A stretch of 64,000 bases of DNA from Rhizobium sp. Q54 (GTDB taxonomy: Bacteria; Pseudomonadota; Alphaproteobacteria; Rhizobiales; Beijerinckiaceae): the NCBI GenBank assembly GCA_945878875.1, contig CAMCUC010000007.1, forward strand, positions 1 to 64,000, written 5' to 3'. The notes below the pieces were generated by a model. That model saw only the letters and a program-made list of their open reading frames with translations, had not been told where the DNA came from and did not search any database. Position 1 is the first letter of the stretch. Each line of letters starts with the position of its first letter. Positions 27,612 to 35,878 of the stretch are shown one piece after another. The position numbers and the translations under genes were made by a program.

Positions 27612-27824
27612 ATGATGGACCGCTTCACCGCCCGCGCGCTTGTCGAGACGGGGCAAATGTCTGCGGAAGAATACCTTCGCCTGTTTGGCGAGGAATTGCG
27701 CGCAGCCCGCGACCAGCTCAAGGTTGAACGCGAGACTCAAAAGCGCGAACTTGCCACACAATCGAAGCAGAAGCCGAATCAGGAGTCGCACGCGCCGGAA
27801 GAGGTGGCGCGCGAGCAGAAGTGA
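27612..27824 (+). CDS. Small hydrophilic protein of unknown function
   Basis: Encodes 70 aa (MMDRFTARALVETGQMSAE start). A GGAGG is five bases before ATG 27612. The N-terminal half looks folded (helical, VETGQMSAEEYLRLFGEELRAARDQL) and the C-terminal half is a charged, Lys/Glu/Gln-rich tail. No family is recognised. AT-rich DNA upstream (27480-27560) is a plausible promoter. It is divergent from the dnaE side genes and followed by a dispersed repeat. Confidence 0.6.
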   Translation: MMDRFTARALVETGQMSAEEYLRLFGEELRAARDQLKVERETQKRELATQSKQKPNQESHAPEEVAREQK

Positions 27825-27894
27825 CGCAGTGCTGCAGGCAATAGTGCGTCTTACCGGGATTGCCGGGAACAATGGCAGGCTACGAGCGTGCGGC

Positions 27895-27928
27895 CTGCCG
27901 TGGATAGCGGCCTTCGCCGCCAAGACGT
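27895..27928. repeat. Dispersed 34-base repeat B, copy 1
   Basis: Begins CTGCCGTGGAT and contains GCCTTCGCCGCCA. It matches 60248-60281 at 30 of 34 positions. Both copies lie in gaps between genes. Nature unknown; possibly a decayed palindromic intergenic repeat. Confidence 0.65.
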
Positions 27929-28005
27929 TGGTGGTAAAGCTGCCAGCAATGCTGCGGCAATAAGTATGCGAAGATGCGGGCGCTGGCAGGATAGCGTGTG
28001 CCCCC

Positions 28006-29490
28006 CTACCTCGGCGAGCGCATAAGCCTAATGTCGAGATCCCGCACCTTCTTGCGCAGAGTGTTGCGGTTCAGGCCCAGCAACTCGGCGGCTTTGATCT
28101 GGTTGCCGCGCGTTGCGGCTAAAGCTGCGGACAATAGCGGGCCTTCCACCTCGCGCAGGATGCGATGGTAGAGCCCGGCTGGCGGCAATTGTTCGCCGTG
28201 GGTGCGAAACAGCACGTTCAGATGATGTTCCACCGACATCGACAGCGTGGAACCTTCAATGTCCGCCGCCGCAACGCTCTGAGGCGCCGGAGTTCCCGCA
28301 ATCGGCGGCGTACGGTCGCCGATGGGCGCGGCGTCAAAGCCTAATTCCGTTTCCACCAATTGCTCGGTGATCGTCTCCTGCGGGTATAGGGCCGCCAGCC
28401 TTCGCACAAGGTTTTCCAGCTCGCGGATATTGCCGGGCCAGCGGTGACTCTTCATGCGCTCCAGAGCGCCGCCGTCGACATTTTTCAGCGGCAGGCCCTG
28501 TTCGGCGGCGAGCTTGAAGAAATGGCGCACAAGGTCCGGCACGTCTTCGGTGCGTTCACGCAATGGTGGAAGACGCAGCGGCACTACGTTGAGACGAAAG
28601 AACAAATCTTCTCTGAAGAGGCCCTGCTGAATCAGAATCCGCAGGTCCTTGTTGGTAGCCGCCACGATGCGCACGTTGGTGCGGATCGATGTACGGCCGC
28701 CCACCGTCGTGTATTCGCCCTGCTGCAACACGCGCAGCAGGCGGGTCTGCGCCTCCATCGGCATGTCGCCGATTTCGTCGAGAAACAGCGTGCCGCCCTC
28801 GGCCTGCTCGAAGCGCCCGACCGAGCGCGCGGCCGCGCCGGTGAACGCGCCCTTCTCGTGGCCAAACAGCTCGCTTTCGATCAAATCTCGCGGAATGGCG
28901 GCCATGTTAATCGCCACGAACGGCCCGCCGCGCCGCTTGCCATAATCGTGCAGAGCCTTGGCGACCAGCTCCTTGCCGGTGCCAGATTCACCGGTAATCA
29001 TGACCGTGAGGTCGGTCTGCATCAGGCGGGCAAGCGTGCGGTAGATTTCCTGCATTGCGGGCGAGCGACCCACAAGCGGCATGCCTTCCATTTCCTCGTG
29101 CGTCTCGCGCGTCATCCGCGCCTTGGGCTGGCTAAGCGCGCGCCCAACGATGGCGACAAGATCCTTCAGGTCGAACGGCTTGGGCAAATAATCATAGGCG
29201 CCCCCCTCGGAGGCCTTGATCGCGGTCATGAACGTGTTTTGCGCGCTCATGACGATAATAGGCAGGTCCGGGCGCAGCTTCTTGATGCGCGGCAGCAGGT
29301 CGAATGCGTTCTCGTCCGGCATCACGACGTCGGTGATGATAAGGTCGCCCTCGCCCGCCTGCACCCAGCGCCACAGCGTCGAGGCGACGCCCGTGACGCG
29401 CACTTCGTACCCGGCTCGGGACAGCGCCTGGCTTAAAACTGTTCTGATTGCAGCATCGTCATCGGCTATCAAAATGTTACCGCTAGCCAT
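28006..29490 (-). CDS. ntrC: Nitrogen regulator NtrC (sigma-54 activator)
   Basis: Encodes 494 aa. It is the response regulator that activates sigma-54 promoters under nitrogen limitation. Receiver domain: [12 protein letters not shown] with phospho-acceptor in [15 protein letters not shown]+ domain: Walker A GESGTGKE, the sigma-54 contact loop [13 protein letters not shown], and Walker [12 protein letters not shown]. The Fis-type helix-turn-helix is at the C-terminus ([21 protein letters not shown]). Start set at ATG 29490 where the receiver domain begins. It follows ntrB on the minus strand. Confidence 0.96.
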   Translation of the reverse strand: MASGNILIADDDAAIRTVLSQALSRAGYEVRVTGVASTLWRWVQAGEGDLIITDVVMPDENAFDLLPRIKKLRPDLPIIVMSAQNTFMTAIKASEGGAYDYLPKPFDLKDLVAIVGRALSQPKARMTRETHEEMEGMPLVGRSPAMQEIYRTLARLMQTDLTVMITGESGTGKELVAKALHDYGKRRGGPFVAINMAAIPRDLIESELFGHEKGAFTGAAARSVGRFEQAEGGTLFLDEIGDMPMEAQTRLLRVLQQGEYTTVGGRTSIRTNVRIVAATNKDLRILIQQGLFREDLFFRLNVVPLRLPPLRERTEDVPDLVRHFFKLAAEQGLPLKNVDGGALERMKSHRWPGNIRELENLVRRLAALYPQETITEQLVETELGFDAAPIGDRTPPIAGTPAPQSVAAADIEGSTLSMSVEHHLNVLFRTHGEQLPPAGLYHRILREVEGPLLSAALAATRGNQIKAAELLGLNRNTLRKKVRDLDIRLMRSPR

Positions 29491-29542
29491 TGACGCTTGT
29501 CTCCTGATCGTCACGCCACTGCCATAGACAGCGGTTCGAATT

Positions 29543-30679
29543 CTAGGTCGCAGCGCTCTGGCGTCCGTCTCTTGGTGAGAACATCGGCATCAGCACGCGA
29601 AAAACCGTTCGGCGGGAATGGGACTCACATTCGATCATCCCGCCATGGTCGCCAACGATTTTTGCAACCAATGCAAGCCCGAGGCCAGTTCCTGACGCCT
29701 TGTTGGTGACAAAGGGGTCGAAAAGATTGTCCATGATGGCGGGCGAAACGCCCGGCCCGTTGTCACGCACGCAAAATTCCAGCGGCAGCGCTACGGGTTG
29801 AGACGAGCCCGCAACGCGCATGCGAACACCAGGGCGGAACGCAGTCGTCAACTCGATTTCACCGTCGATAGCGTCCTCGCCGACAGCCTCAACCGCGTTC
29901 TTCACGAGGTTGAGAAAGACCTGGATTAGCTGATCGCGATTGGCGTTCACTGGCGGCAGGGACGGATCATAAGTTTCGACAAAGCGCACATGCCGGCCAA
30001 AGCCCGCCTGCGCCACGCGCTTCACATGGTCGAGAACGAAATGGATGTTCACGGCGGCCCGCTCTGAGGGGCGCTCGTCGGAAAATGCCTCCATGCGGTC
30101 AACCAGCTTCACGATCCGGTCAGTCTCGTCGCAGATCAGCCGGGTCAGCATGCGGTCGGAATCATCGAGGCCGGGCTCCAGCAATTGAGCGGCACCGCGA
30201 ATGCCCGAAAGCGGGTTTTTTATCTCGTGCGCAAGCATGGCGGCAAGTGCGGAGACCGAACGGGCTGCCCCTCTATGCGTCAACTGCCTGTCCATCTTGT
30301 CGGCAATTGTACGTTCTTGCAGCATGATGACTATAAAATCAGCATTCGGCAGCAACGGGATCACGTTCACGTCCACAATCCGGTCCGGACCTATGCGCGG
30401 GGTACTTACGTCGATGCGGTATTCGTTGATGGTCGAGCGCCGCCGCCGCGCCTCGTCGGCCACGCTCAGAATGGGGGAGCCAAATGGCAACAGGTCTGCG
30501 AGTCTGCTTCGCTGAAGCTGGGTCTGGCCAATCTGGAAAAATGCCTCGCAGGCAGCGTTTGCGTCCACGATCCGCCCGGTCGCGTCGAGCGTCATGATCG
30601 GGTGCGGCAACACGCCGAGCACCTGTGATGATGGGACGTCCAGCGGGATATTGGCCGGGATCTTCTCAACAATCGACAT
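29543..30679 (-). CDS. ntrB: Nitrogen sensor histidine kinase NtrB
   Basis: Encodes 378 aa, a cytoplasmic kinase that phosphorylates NtrC and answers to PII protein. It has an N-terminal PAS domain ([20 protein letters not shown]), the H-box [20 protein letters not shown], and N, G1 and G2 boxes ([24 protein letters not shown]). No membrane segment is seen, as expected for NtrB. It is between dusB and ntrC on the minus strand, one base after the dusB stop region. Confidence 0.96.
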   Translation of the reverse strand: MSIVEKIPANIPLDVPSSQVLGVLPHPIMTLDATGRIVDANAACEAFFQIGQTQLQRSRLADLLPFGSPILSVADEARRRRSTINEYRIDVSTPRIGPDRIVDVNVIPLLPNADFIVIMLQERTIADKMDRQLTHRGAARSVSALAAMLAHEIKNPLSGIRGAAQLLEPGLDDSDRMLTRLICDETDRIVKLVDRMEAFSDERPSERAAVNIHFVLDHVKRVAQAGFGRHVRFVETYDPSLPPVNANRDQLIQVFLNLVKNAVEAVGEDAIDGEIELTTAFRPGVRMRVAGSSQPVALPLEFCVRDNGPGVSPAIMDNLFDPFVTNKASGTGLGLALVAKIVGDHGGMIECESHSRRTVFRVLMPMFSPRDGRQSAAT

Positions 30680-30680
30680 T

Positions 30681-31706
30681 TCAGGCCGCCTCGGTCAGGG
30701 GATCAAACTCAAACATGCGCGCCAGCAGGTTGCGCGCCTCGATGGGGCAATCGGTCGTCACGAGACGCAGCCGCATGGCGGCGCCCCCAGCGTGGGAATT
30801 GGCGCCGGCATGATCGGCATAGGCCGACAAATGCTTGCGCGCATGGCGCAGGCCGGTCAGCGCACCCATGGTTTCGATCAGGGATTCGAGATGCGCCAGC
30901 GCCGCCTCGCGCTTTTGCGCCGACAAGAGCGGCGCTGGCGCCCTCCCCGCCAAACCACTTGCGATCTCGCCCACAAGCCATGGCCGACCGACCGCCGCGC
31001 GGCCAATCATGATTCCGGCGGCGCCCGAGGCCTCAAGCATCGCGCGCGCGTCGCCAAGGCTGGCGCAATCGCCGTTAGCGATCACCGGCAGGCAAGTCGC
31101 CTGCACGACATTGCGGATAGCGCACCAATCGGCGCGGCCCTTGTAAAATTGCTGCCGGGTACGGCCATGAATCGTTATCAGCCGCACGCCCGCAGCCTCC
31201 GCCGCACGGGCGATCTCGGCGGCGTTATGGCTCGCATCGTCCCAGCCGAGTCGCATTTTAAGCGTCACCGGAATTTTTACGGCTTTGACCGTCGCCTCGA
31301 CCAGCCGTAGCGCGAGATCGGGCGTGCGCATCAGCGCCGAGCCCGCGTAGCCGCCCGTCACGCGCTTGGCCGGGCATCCCATGTTAATGTCCACAACAGC
31401 GGCGCCCGAGGCTTCCGCCAATCGTGCGGCCTCGCCCATCCAATGAGGATCGCACCCGGCGATCTGCACCACATGGGGATCTATCCCTGAGCCCTCCGCC
31501 CGCAGGCGCGTTTCTTCGCAACCGCGCACAAAATCGTCGGAGGCCACCATTTCCGACACGACCAGCGACGCGCCATGAGTATGGGCTACCCGGCGCATGC
31601 CTATATCCGTCACGCCGGACATCGGCGCGAGAATGGCGCGTCCCTGCAAGGCGAGCGGCCCGATGCTGATGGTCGGACCGCCTAAATATTGTGCAGAAAA
31701 ATTCAT
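30681..31706 (-). CDS. dusB: tRNA-dihydrouridine synthase (NifR3 type)
   Basis: Encodes 341 aa, an FMN enzyme that reduces uridines in the tRNA D-loop. The family signatures [34 protein letters not shown] (catalytic Cys) and ANGDC are present, with [13 protein letters not shown] typical of the DusB/NifR3 branch. ATG 31706 is chosen at the conserved N-terminus; ATG 31712 is in frame. The order dusB-ntrB-ntrC matches nifR3-ntrB-ntrC of Rhodobacter and rhizobia. Confidence 0.95.
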   Translation of the reverse strand: MNFSAQYLGGPTISIGPLALQGRAILAPMSGVTDIGMRRVAHTHGASLVVSEMVASDDFVRGCEETRLRAEGSGIDPHVVQIAGCDPHWMGEAARLAEASGAAVVDINMGCPAKRVTGGYAGSALMRTPDLALRLVEATVKAVKIPVTLKMRLGWDDASHNAAEIARAAEAAGVRLITIHGRTRQQFYKGRADWCAIRNVVQATCLPVIANGDCASLGDARAMLEASGAAGIMIGRAAVGRPWLVGEIASGLAGRAPAPLLSAQKREAALAHLESLIETMGALTGLRHARKHLSAYADHAGANSHAGGAAMRLRLVTTDCPIEARNLLARMFEFDPLTEAA

Positions 31707-31808
31707 GCACATAAGATAGTCAGAAACTCGCCCTGCGTAAACCGAGCCGCAGGTAATTTTTGCAACGCACCAATTGACCGCAATCCACAAAAGCGGGACA
31801 TCAAGGGC

Positions 31809-33044
31809 ATGAACGAAAAAGACCCAACATCGGACGTGGCCCAAAACCTGGCCCAAGACATCACCAAAGACGTGGCGATCGTGCTTGTCGCCGCCGGTCG
31901 CGGCATGCGGTCGGGAGGCGGAATCCCCAAGCAATACCGAATGCTTGCCGGTCGCCCCGTGATTGCGCGCACGCTGGCGGGGCTGGCGCGCGCCCTGCCC
32001 GGCGCCCGGATCGTGCCTGTTATCCATCCCGACGATTCAGAGCTGTTTGCAGCGGCCACTGCAGGTTTTTCGCACAAAATCGACCCATGGATTGCAGGCG
32101 GCCAGACGCGCCAGCAAAGCGTGCTGGCGGGCCTGCGCGCTTTATCGGACATTCAGCCGCAAATCGTGCTGATCCATGATTGCGCCCGCCCCTTCGCCAG
32201 CTGTGGGCTCATTGCGCAATGCGTGCAAGCAGCGCGCGAACATGGCGCAATCGTTCCTGCGCTTGCGATTTCTGACGCGCTGAAGGCTTTCAAAGCGGGC
32301 GCAATTCTTGGCGCGGACGTTGACCGCAACAGCGTGCGCGCAGTGCAGACGCCGCAAGCGTTTTCCTATGCGCTGATCCGCGACGCCCATGAGCGCGCAA
32401 GCGCTGCGGGCGTGGTGAATCTTGCCGATGACGCCGCCGCCGCGCAATGGGCCGGGCATGTCGTTCACGCCATTGCGGGTGAGGCTGTAAACATGAAGCT
32501 GACCAATCCGGAAGACTTCCGCAGCGCTGAAGCAGCGCTCGCCGCGCAGCTCTGCGATATACGCACCGGACTAGGCTACGACGTGCATGCGTTCGGTCCC
32601 GGCGATCACGTCTGGCTCGGCGGCTTGCAGATAGAGCATGACGCCGGACTCGTCGGCCATTCGGACGCTGACGTGCTGTTGCACGCCCTGACCGACGCCA
32701 TCCTTGGCGCCATCGCCGACGGCGACATCGGCAGCCATTTCCCGCCCTCTGACATGCAATGGAAAGGCGCTGCGTCCGACCAATTTCTGCGTCACGCAAT
32801 GGAGCTGGTGGCCGCACGCGGCGGGCTGGTCGCGCATCTGGACGCCACGATCATTTGCGAAGCCCCGAAGATCGGCCCGCACCGCGACGCTATCCGCGCC
32901 AATGTGGCGAAGATTTGCGGACTGGATTTGGGCCGCGTCGCAATCAAGGCGACGACGTCGGAAAAGCTGGGATTTACGGGTCGCCGCGAGGGCATAGCCG
33001 TGCAGGCGGTGGCGACCGTCCGGCTGCCCTGGGGCTATTGGTAA
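31809..33044 (+). CDS. ispDF: Bifunctional IspD/IspF isoprenoid enzyme
   Basis: Encodes 411 aa. The IspD half (residues about 20-250, VAIVLVAAGRGMRSGGGIPKQY) makes CDP-ME; the IspF half (about 255-411, TGLGYDVHAFGPGDHVWLGG and HSDADVLLHALTDAILG) makes MEcPP, two steps of the MEP pathway. The fusion is typical of alphaproteobacteria. An AAGGG lies before ATG 31809. It is divergent from dusB. A 20-residue acidic leader precedes the IspD domain. Confidence 0.96.
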   Translation: MNEKDPTSDVAQNLAQDITKDVAIVLVAAGRGMRSGGGIPKQYRMLAGRPVIARTLAGLARALPGARIVPVIHPDDSELFAAATAGFSHKIDPWIAGGQTRQQSVLAGLRALSDIQPQIVLIHDCARPFASCGLIAQCVQAAREHGAIVPALAISDALKAFKAGAILGADVDRNSVRAVQTPQAFSYALIRDAHERASAAGVVNLADDAAAAQWAGHVVHAIAGEAVNMKLTNPEDFRSAEAALAAQLCDIRTGLGYDVHAFGPGDHVWLGGLQIEHDAGLVGHSDADVLLHALTDAILGAIADGDIGSHFPPSDMQWKGAASDQFLRHAMELVAARGGLVAHLDATIICEAPKIGPHRDAIRANVAKICGLDLGRVAIKATTSEKLGFTGRREGIAVQAVATVRLPWGYW

Positions 33045-33077
33045 AAGCGCTGCAAACCCATGGTTTGCGCCGTTTAC

Positions 33078-33100
33078 GGGCTGGAAGCCCGCGGTCCATA
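33078..33100. repeat. Dispersed 23-base repeat, copy 2
   Basis: Second copy of the repeat at 22221-22243; sits between the convergent ispDF and a small minus-strand gene. Confidence 0.75.
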
Positions 33101-33120
33101 AGGCGCGACCGGTCCAAAGA

Positions 33121-33525
33121 CTAATGCGAATGCCCGAAATGCCCGGAGCTGCCGCTGTGGTCGTGGCCGTGGTCGGGCTCGATGTCGTCGCCCTCCGCAT
33201 AGCCGTGCATCAGCGCTTCCATCGTTTTGCGCAGCGGGTCTTCGCCGATGGACAGGTGCGCGGCCAGAAGCCCCGCGAGGCGCGCGAACACGAGCGGTTG
33301 CAAGGACAGCGTCGCGTAGCGCTGGTCGGGATGGGCGCTCTCGCAATCGCGCACGGCGCGTGACAGCGCCGCCGAGAACAATTCCTCGATGGACGCGATC
33401 ACGGGATGCTCGGGCTTTGGCGCCTTTTCATTGCGCGAAATCAGCGCCCGCGCATGGGCGAGGAAGCGCTCATAATGCTGGTCTTCGCCGCTCGACGGTG
33501 TTTCGTCGTCCAGTTCGCCGCACAT
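33121..33525 (-). CDS. Unknown protein with histidine-rich C-terminus
   Basis: Encodes 134 aa. I do not recognise a family. The body is helical and acidic at the start (ELDDETPSSGEDQHYERFL); the last 20 residues include nine histidines or near-histidine repeats (HGHDHSGSSGHFGHSH), which suggests metal binding, for example nickel, zinc or copper. It lies 33 bases downstream of the cupin gene on the same strand and may be its last co-transcribed neighbour. Confidence 0.6.
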   Translation of the reverse strand: MCGELDDETPSSGEDQHYERFLAHARALISRNEKAPKPEHPVIASIEELFSAALSRAVRDCESAHPDQRYATLSLQPLVFARLAGLLAAHLSIGEDPLRKTMEALMHGYAEGDDIEPDHGHDHSGSSGHFGHSH

Positions 33526-33558
33526 GATCGCTTCCTTGCTTGTTGATGGCCGAAGGGC

Positions 33559-34113
33559 TCAGAAGCCCTCGGCATTCTCCAGCTGCTCAAACCAGTCAAA
33601 GCCCATCGCCTTCACGATGCGGCTGTTGACAACAATGATCCGCGCTTCGTTTTTGGGGTCGGAATTGAAGTGCTGATGGGCGCAATAGGGCGGGATGTAG
33701 ATGAAATCGCCAGCGGTCCATTCGAACTTCTTGGGGGTCGTTTCCCATTCGAATTCCATCGTGTCATGGCAATCGAACTTCACGTCCCAATGCAGGTCGT
33801 AGCCGGAACCCTCTACAACGTAATGTACTTCTTCCGAAACATGCCGATGCTTGCCTGAGGCTTTGCCCGGCGCAAGGAATTGCATGTAGATATCAAGGCA
33901 CATTTCCTTGGTGTCCATGCGCTCGTTGATGATGTGCTTGATGAGGCCGTTGGGCGAACGCTCTAGCGGCATCTCGTTCCACTTCACCACGCCGATTTTG
34001 CCGTCATAATCCTTGCGGAATTGCTCGGACGCCTTCAGCGCTTCGGCGTAAAAGTTTACTTCGGGAGCGGAGCCGTGGGCGCGCTCTTTTTCGCGGGGGT
34101 CTAGAAAGGCCAT
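33559..34113 (-). CDS. Cupin-domain protein 1, possible dioxygenase
   Basis: Encodes 184 aa with one cupin barrel. Motif 1 is complete (GKHRHVSEEVHYVVEGSG: two His, one Glu), and motif 2 is GDFIYIPPYCAHQHFN with the third histidine. Such metal sites occur in dioxygenases like gentisate dioxygenase as well as in isomerases. It follows cupin 2 at 27 bases on the same strand, so they are likely made together. With cupin 2 the combined length (about 378) equals a bicupin gentisate-type dioxygenase. Function within the catabolic island is inferred. Confidence 0.8.
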   Translation of the reverse strand: MAFLDPREKERAHGSAPEVNFYAEALKASEQFRKDYDGKIGVVKWNEMPLERSPNGLIKHIINERMDTKEMCLDIYMQFLAPGKASGKHRHVSEEVHYVVEGSGYDLHWDVKFDCHDTMEFEWETTPKKFEWTAGDFIYIPPYCAHQHFNSDPKNEARIIVVNSRIVKAMGFDWFEQLENAEGF

Positions 34114-34140
34114 AGTCTGATCTCCTCAAGCCTGTGCGGC

Positions 34141-34725
34141 TTACAAATCCTTCGGCGGCGTGTAGGCGAGCTGCTTTGCGGTGCCTTCCTTGGGCGGGAA
34201 TTCCGACACCTTCTGGAACAGCATGTGCATGAACAGGAACAGCGGCTTGGCCTTCATGACGAGCGTGACGCACTCGTCGTCGTGGTCGTCACTGAAGTGC
34301 TGATGCACGCAGGCGTTCTCAACGATCAGCGCGTCGCCGGCTTCCCAGTCGATGCGCTTGTTATCGTGGACGTCATGGCCCTTGCCCTTGAGCACGAAGA
34401 AGATCGCGCTGTTCATGTGGCCGTGCTTCTGGCCATAGCCGCCGGGCGAGAACACTTCGATGTGCGTCTCAATCGACTGCGCGACCTTCACGGCTTGCGG
34501 GTTGATGATCTTCTTCCCGTAATGGCCGGGACCGCCCTTCCACTTGTGATCCTTGGTGGAATAGACGCGCGGCTGGGTGAACAGGTCTTTCACCAGCTCG
34601 CCATACGTGCCTTCGAGTGCGCGAACGAAAACGCGCTTGCGGGTCCAGCGCTCCCAGACGACTTCTTCCTTGCCGTCGTTGATGCTGTTGTGGCCCGCCG
34701 TGGGAGCAGATTGTTCAGAACTCAT
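34141..34725 (-). CDS. Cupin-domain protein 2
   Basis: Encodes 194 aa. A single cupin barrel: motif 1 KHGHMNSAIFFVLKGKGHD (two His; the usual Glu is not evident) and motif 2 GDALIVENACVHQHFSDD. The N-terminal part (RKRVFVRALEGTYGELVKDLFTQPRVY) is shared with no family I can name. Start is at ATG 34725; 34791 is also possible. It is divergent from the LysR gene across a 186-base AT-rich gap, as for a LysR-controlled operon. Confidence 0.78.
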   Translation of the reverse strand: MSSEQSAPTAGHNSINDGKEEVVWERWTRKRVFVRALEGTYGELVKDLFTQPRVYSTKDHKWKGGPGHYGKKIINPQAVKVAQSIETHIEVFSPGGYGQKHGHMNSAIFFVLKGKGHDVHDNKRIDWEAGDALIVENACVHQHFSDDHDDECVTLVMKAKPLFLFMHMLFQKVSEFPPKEGTAKQLAYTPPKDL

Positions 34726-34853
34726 TCCACAGGTCCCTGTCTGATGATGTCGAGCGCCCAGCTCTTGAGGGGCCGGCGCCGCAATAGCCATAGTGAAGAC
34801 CAAGACTTCATTGGCGTGTAGGTGTGAAATATAACGCATCAGACTTCACGTAA

Positions 34854-34873
34854 ATCGAATTATTTTATACGAT
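34854..34873. promoter_or_regulatory. Candidate LysR operator
   Basis: ATCG-N12-CGAT inverted repeat in an AT-rich patch between the divergent cupin and LysR genes. LysR sites often have a T-N11-A core. Short arms make this only a candidate. Confidence 0.3.
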
Positions 34874-34911
34874 GTTCCAAATTCTTGAGATGATGAACCA
34901 GAAGGCCCCCC

Positions 34912-35775
34912 GTGCGCATTGAAGACCTCGATTTCAGTAAATTGCGCGCTTTTCAGCTGGTTGCGCAAGAGGGCTCGCTGAAGGCGGCTGCGGCCAAGCT
35001 GCGCCTCACCGTGTCGGCCATTTCCGCCAAACTCACCCGGCTGGAGGAGATCGTCGGCGTCGAGCTGTTTCGCCGACAGGGCAAATCGCTGGCGCTGACA
35101 GGCCCCGGCGAGCGGCTGCTGGCTGAGATTGTTCCGGTGCTGGATGGCGCCGAGCGGGCGTTCTCCACCGTCACGTCCTATTCCACGGAAGCCGGCAGCG
35201 TCTCGATTGCGGTTGGCGGCGATTACCTTTGGTATTTCGTGCCCAAGCTCAACCAGTTCTGGACGCGCTTCCCCAATTTCGAACTCAACATGCGCGTCTA
35301 TCGCGCCGCTGACGCTTTGCTGGCGCTGCAAAAGGGCCAACTCGATTTCTGCATGGGCGTCTACCCCCGTGTGCCGCGCGGAATATCGGCGGAAGTGGTG
35401 GCCAACTCCCCGTTCTCGCTCATTTACAAAAGCGACCACCCAGGGCGCGCCCGGATCACTGACATCGTGCAGGACCGGCTGATCGTGGCCCCGCGCGGGC
35501 GGGCGACGCGCGACCTGCTGCATGCCTCGGGCGGCGCGCTGGCCAATGCCACCTATATCGAGTGCCCCACCTGCCAGACGGCGGCGGACCTTGTGGGGCT
35601 TGGGGTTGGCCCGGCCATCGTTCACACGCTCTGCGTCGATCGCCGCCTGCCAGCGGGCGTGCGCGCGCTCGACCTTGGCCCCAAGTTTGGGGCGGTGCCC
35701 TTCGTGGTGCTTTACCGCAAGCACGCGTTGAAGCGCCCTGCCCTGCAATTCATCTTCGATCAACTGACCGGTTGA
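34912..35775 (+). CDS. LysR-family transcriptional regulator
   Basis: Encodes 287 aa, starting at GTG. The winged helix-turn-helix fills residues 5-65 (LRAFQLVAQEGSLKAAAAKL, SAISAKLTRLEEIVGVELFRR), followed by the effector domain. It probably controls both the divergent cupin genes and the hyuA operon beginning 103 bases downstream. The effector is unknown, presumably an intermediate of the island's pathway. Its N-terminus gives a good match to the family, the C-terminus is less characteristic. Confidence 0.93.
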   Translation: MRIEDLDFSKLRAFQLVAQEGSLKAAAAKLRLTVSAISAKLTRLEEIVGVELFRRQGKSLALTGPGERLLAEIVPVLDGAERAFSTVTSYSTEAGSVSIAVGGDYLWYFVPKLNQFWTRFPNFELNMRVYRAADALLALQKGQLDFCMGVYPRVPRGISAEVVANSPFSLIYKSDHPGRARITDIVQDRLIVAPRGRATRDLLHASGGALANATYIECPTCQTAADLVGLGVGPAIVHTLCVDRRLPAGVRALDLGPKFGAVPFVVLYRKHALKRPALQFIFDQLTG

Positions 35776-35878
35776 TGCGCGGTTTACGCAGCCCTCGGCG
35801 TCCGTTAGCTTGCCGCCGACTCTGCAACGACAGAGGCCGGGCAAAACCCGGACAGGGACTGAAACGCAGGCGAGCAGA

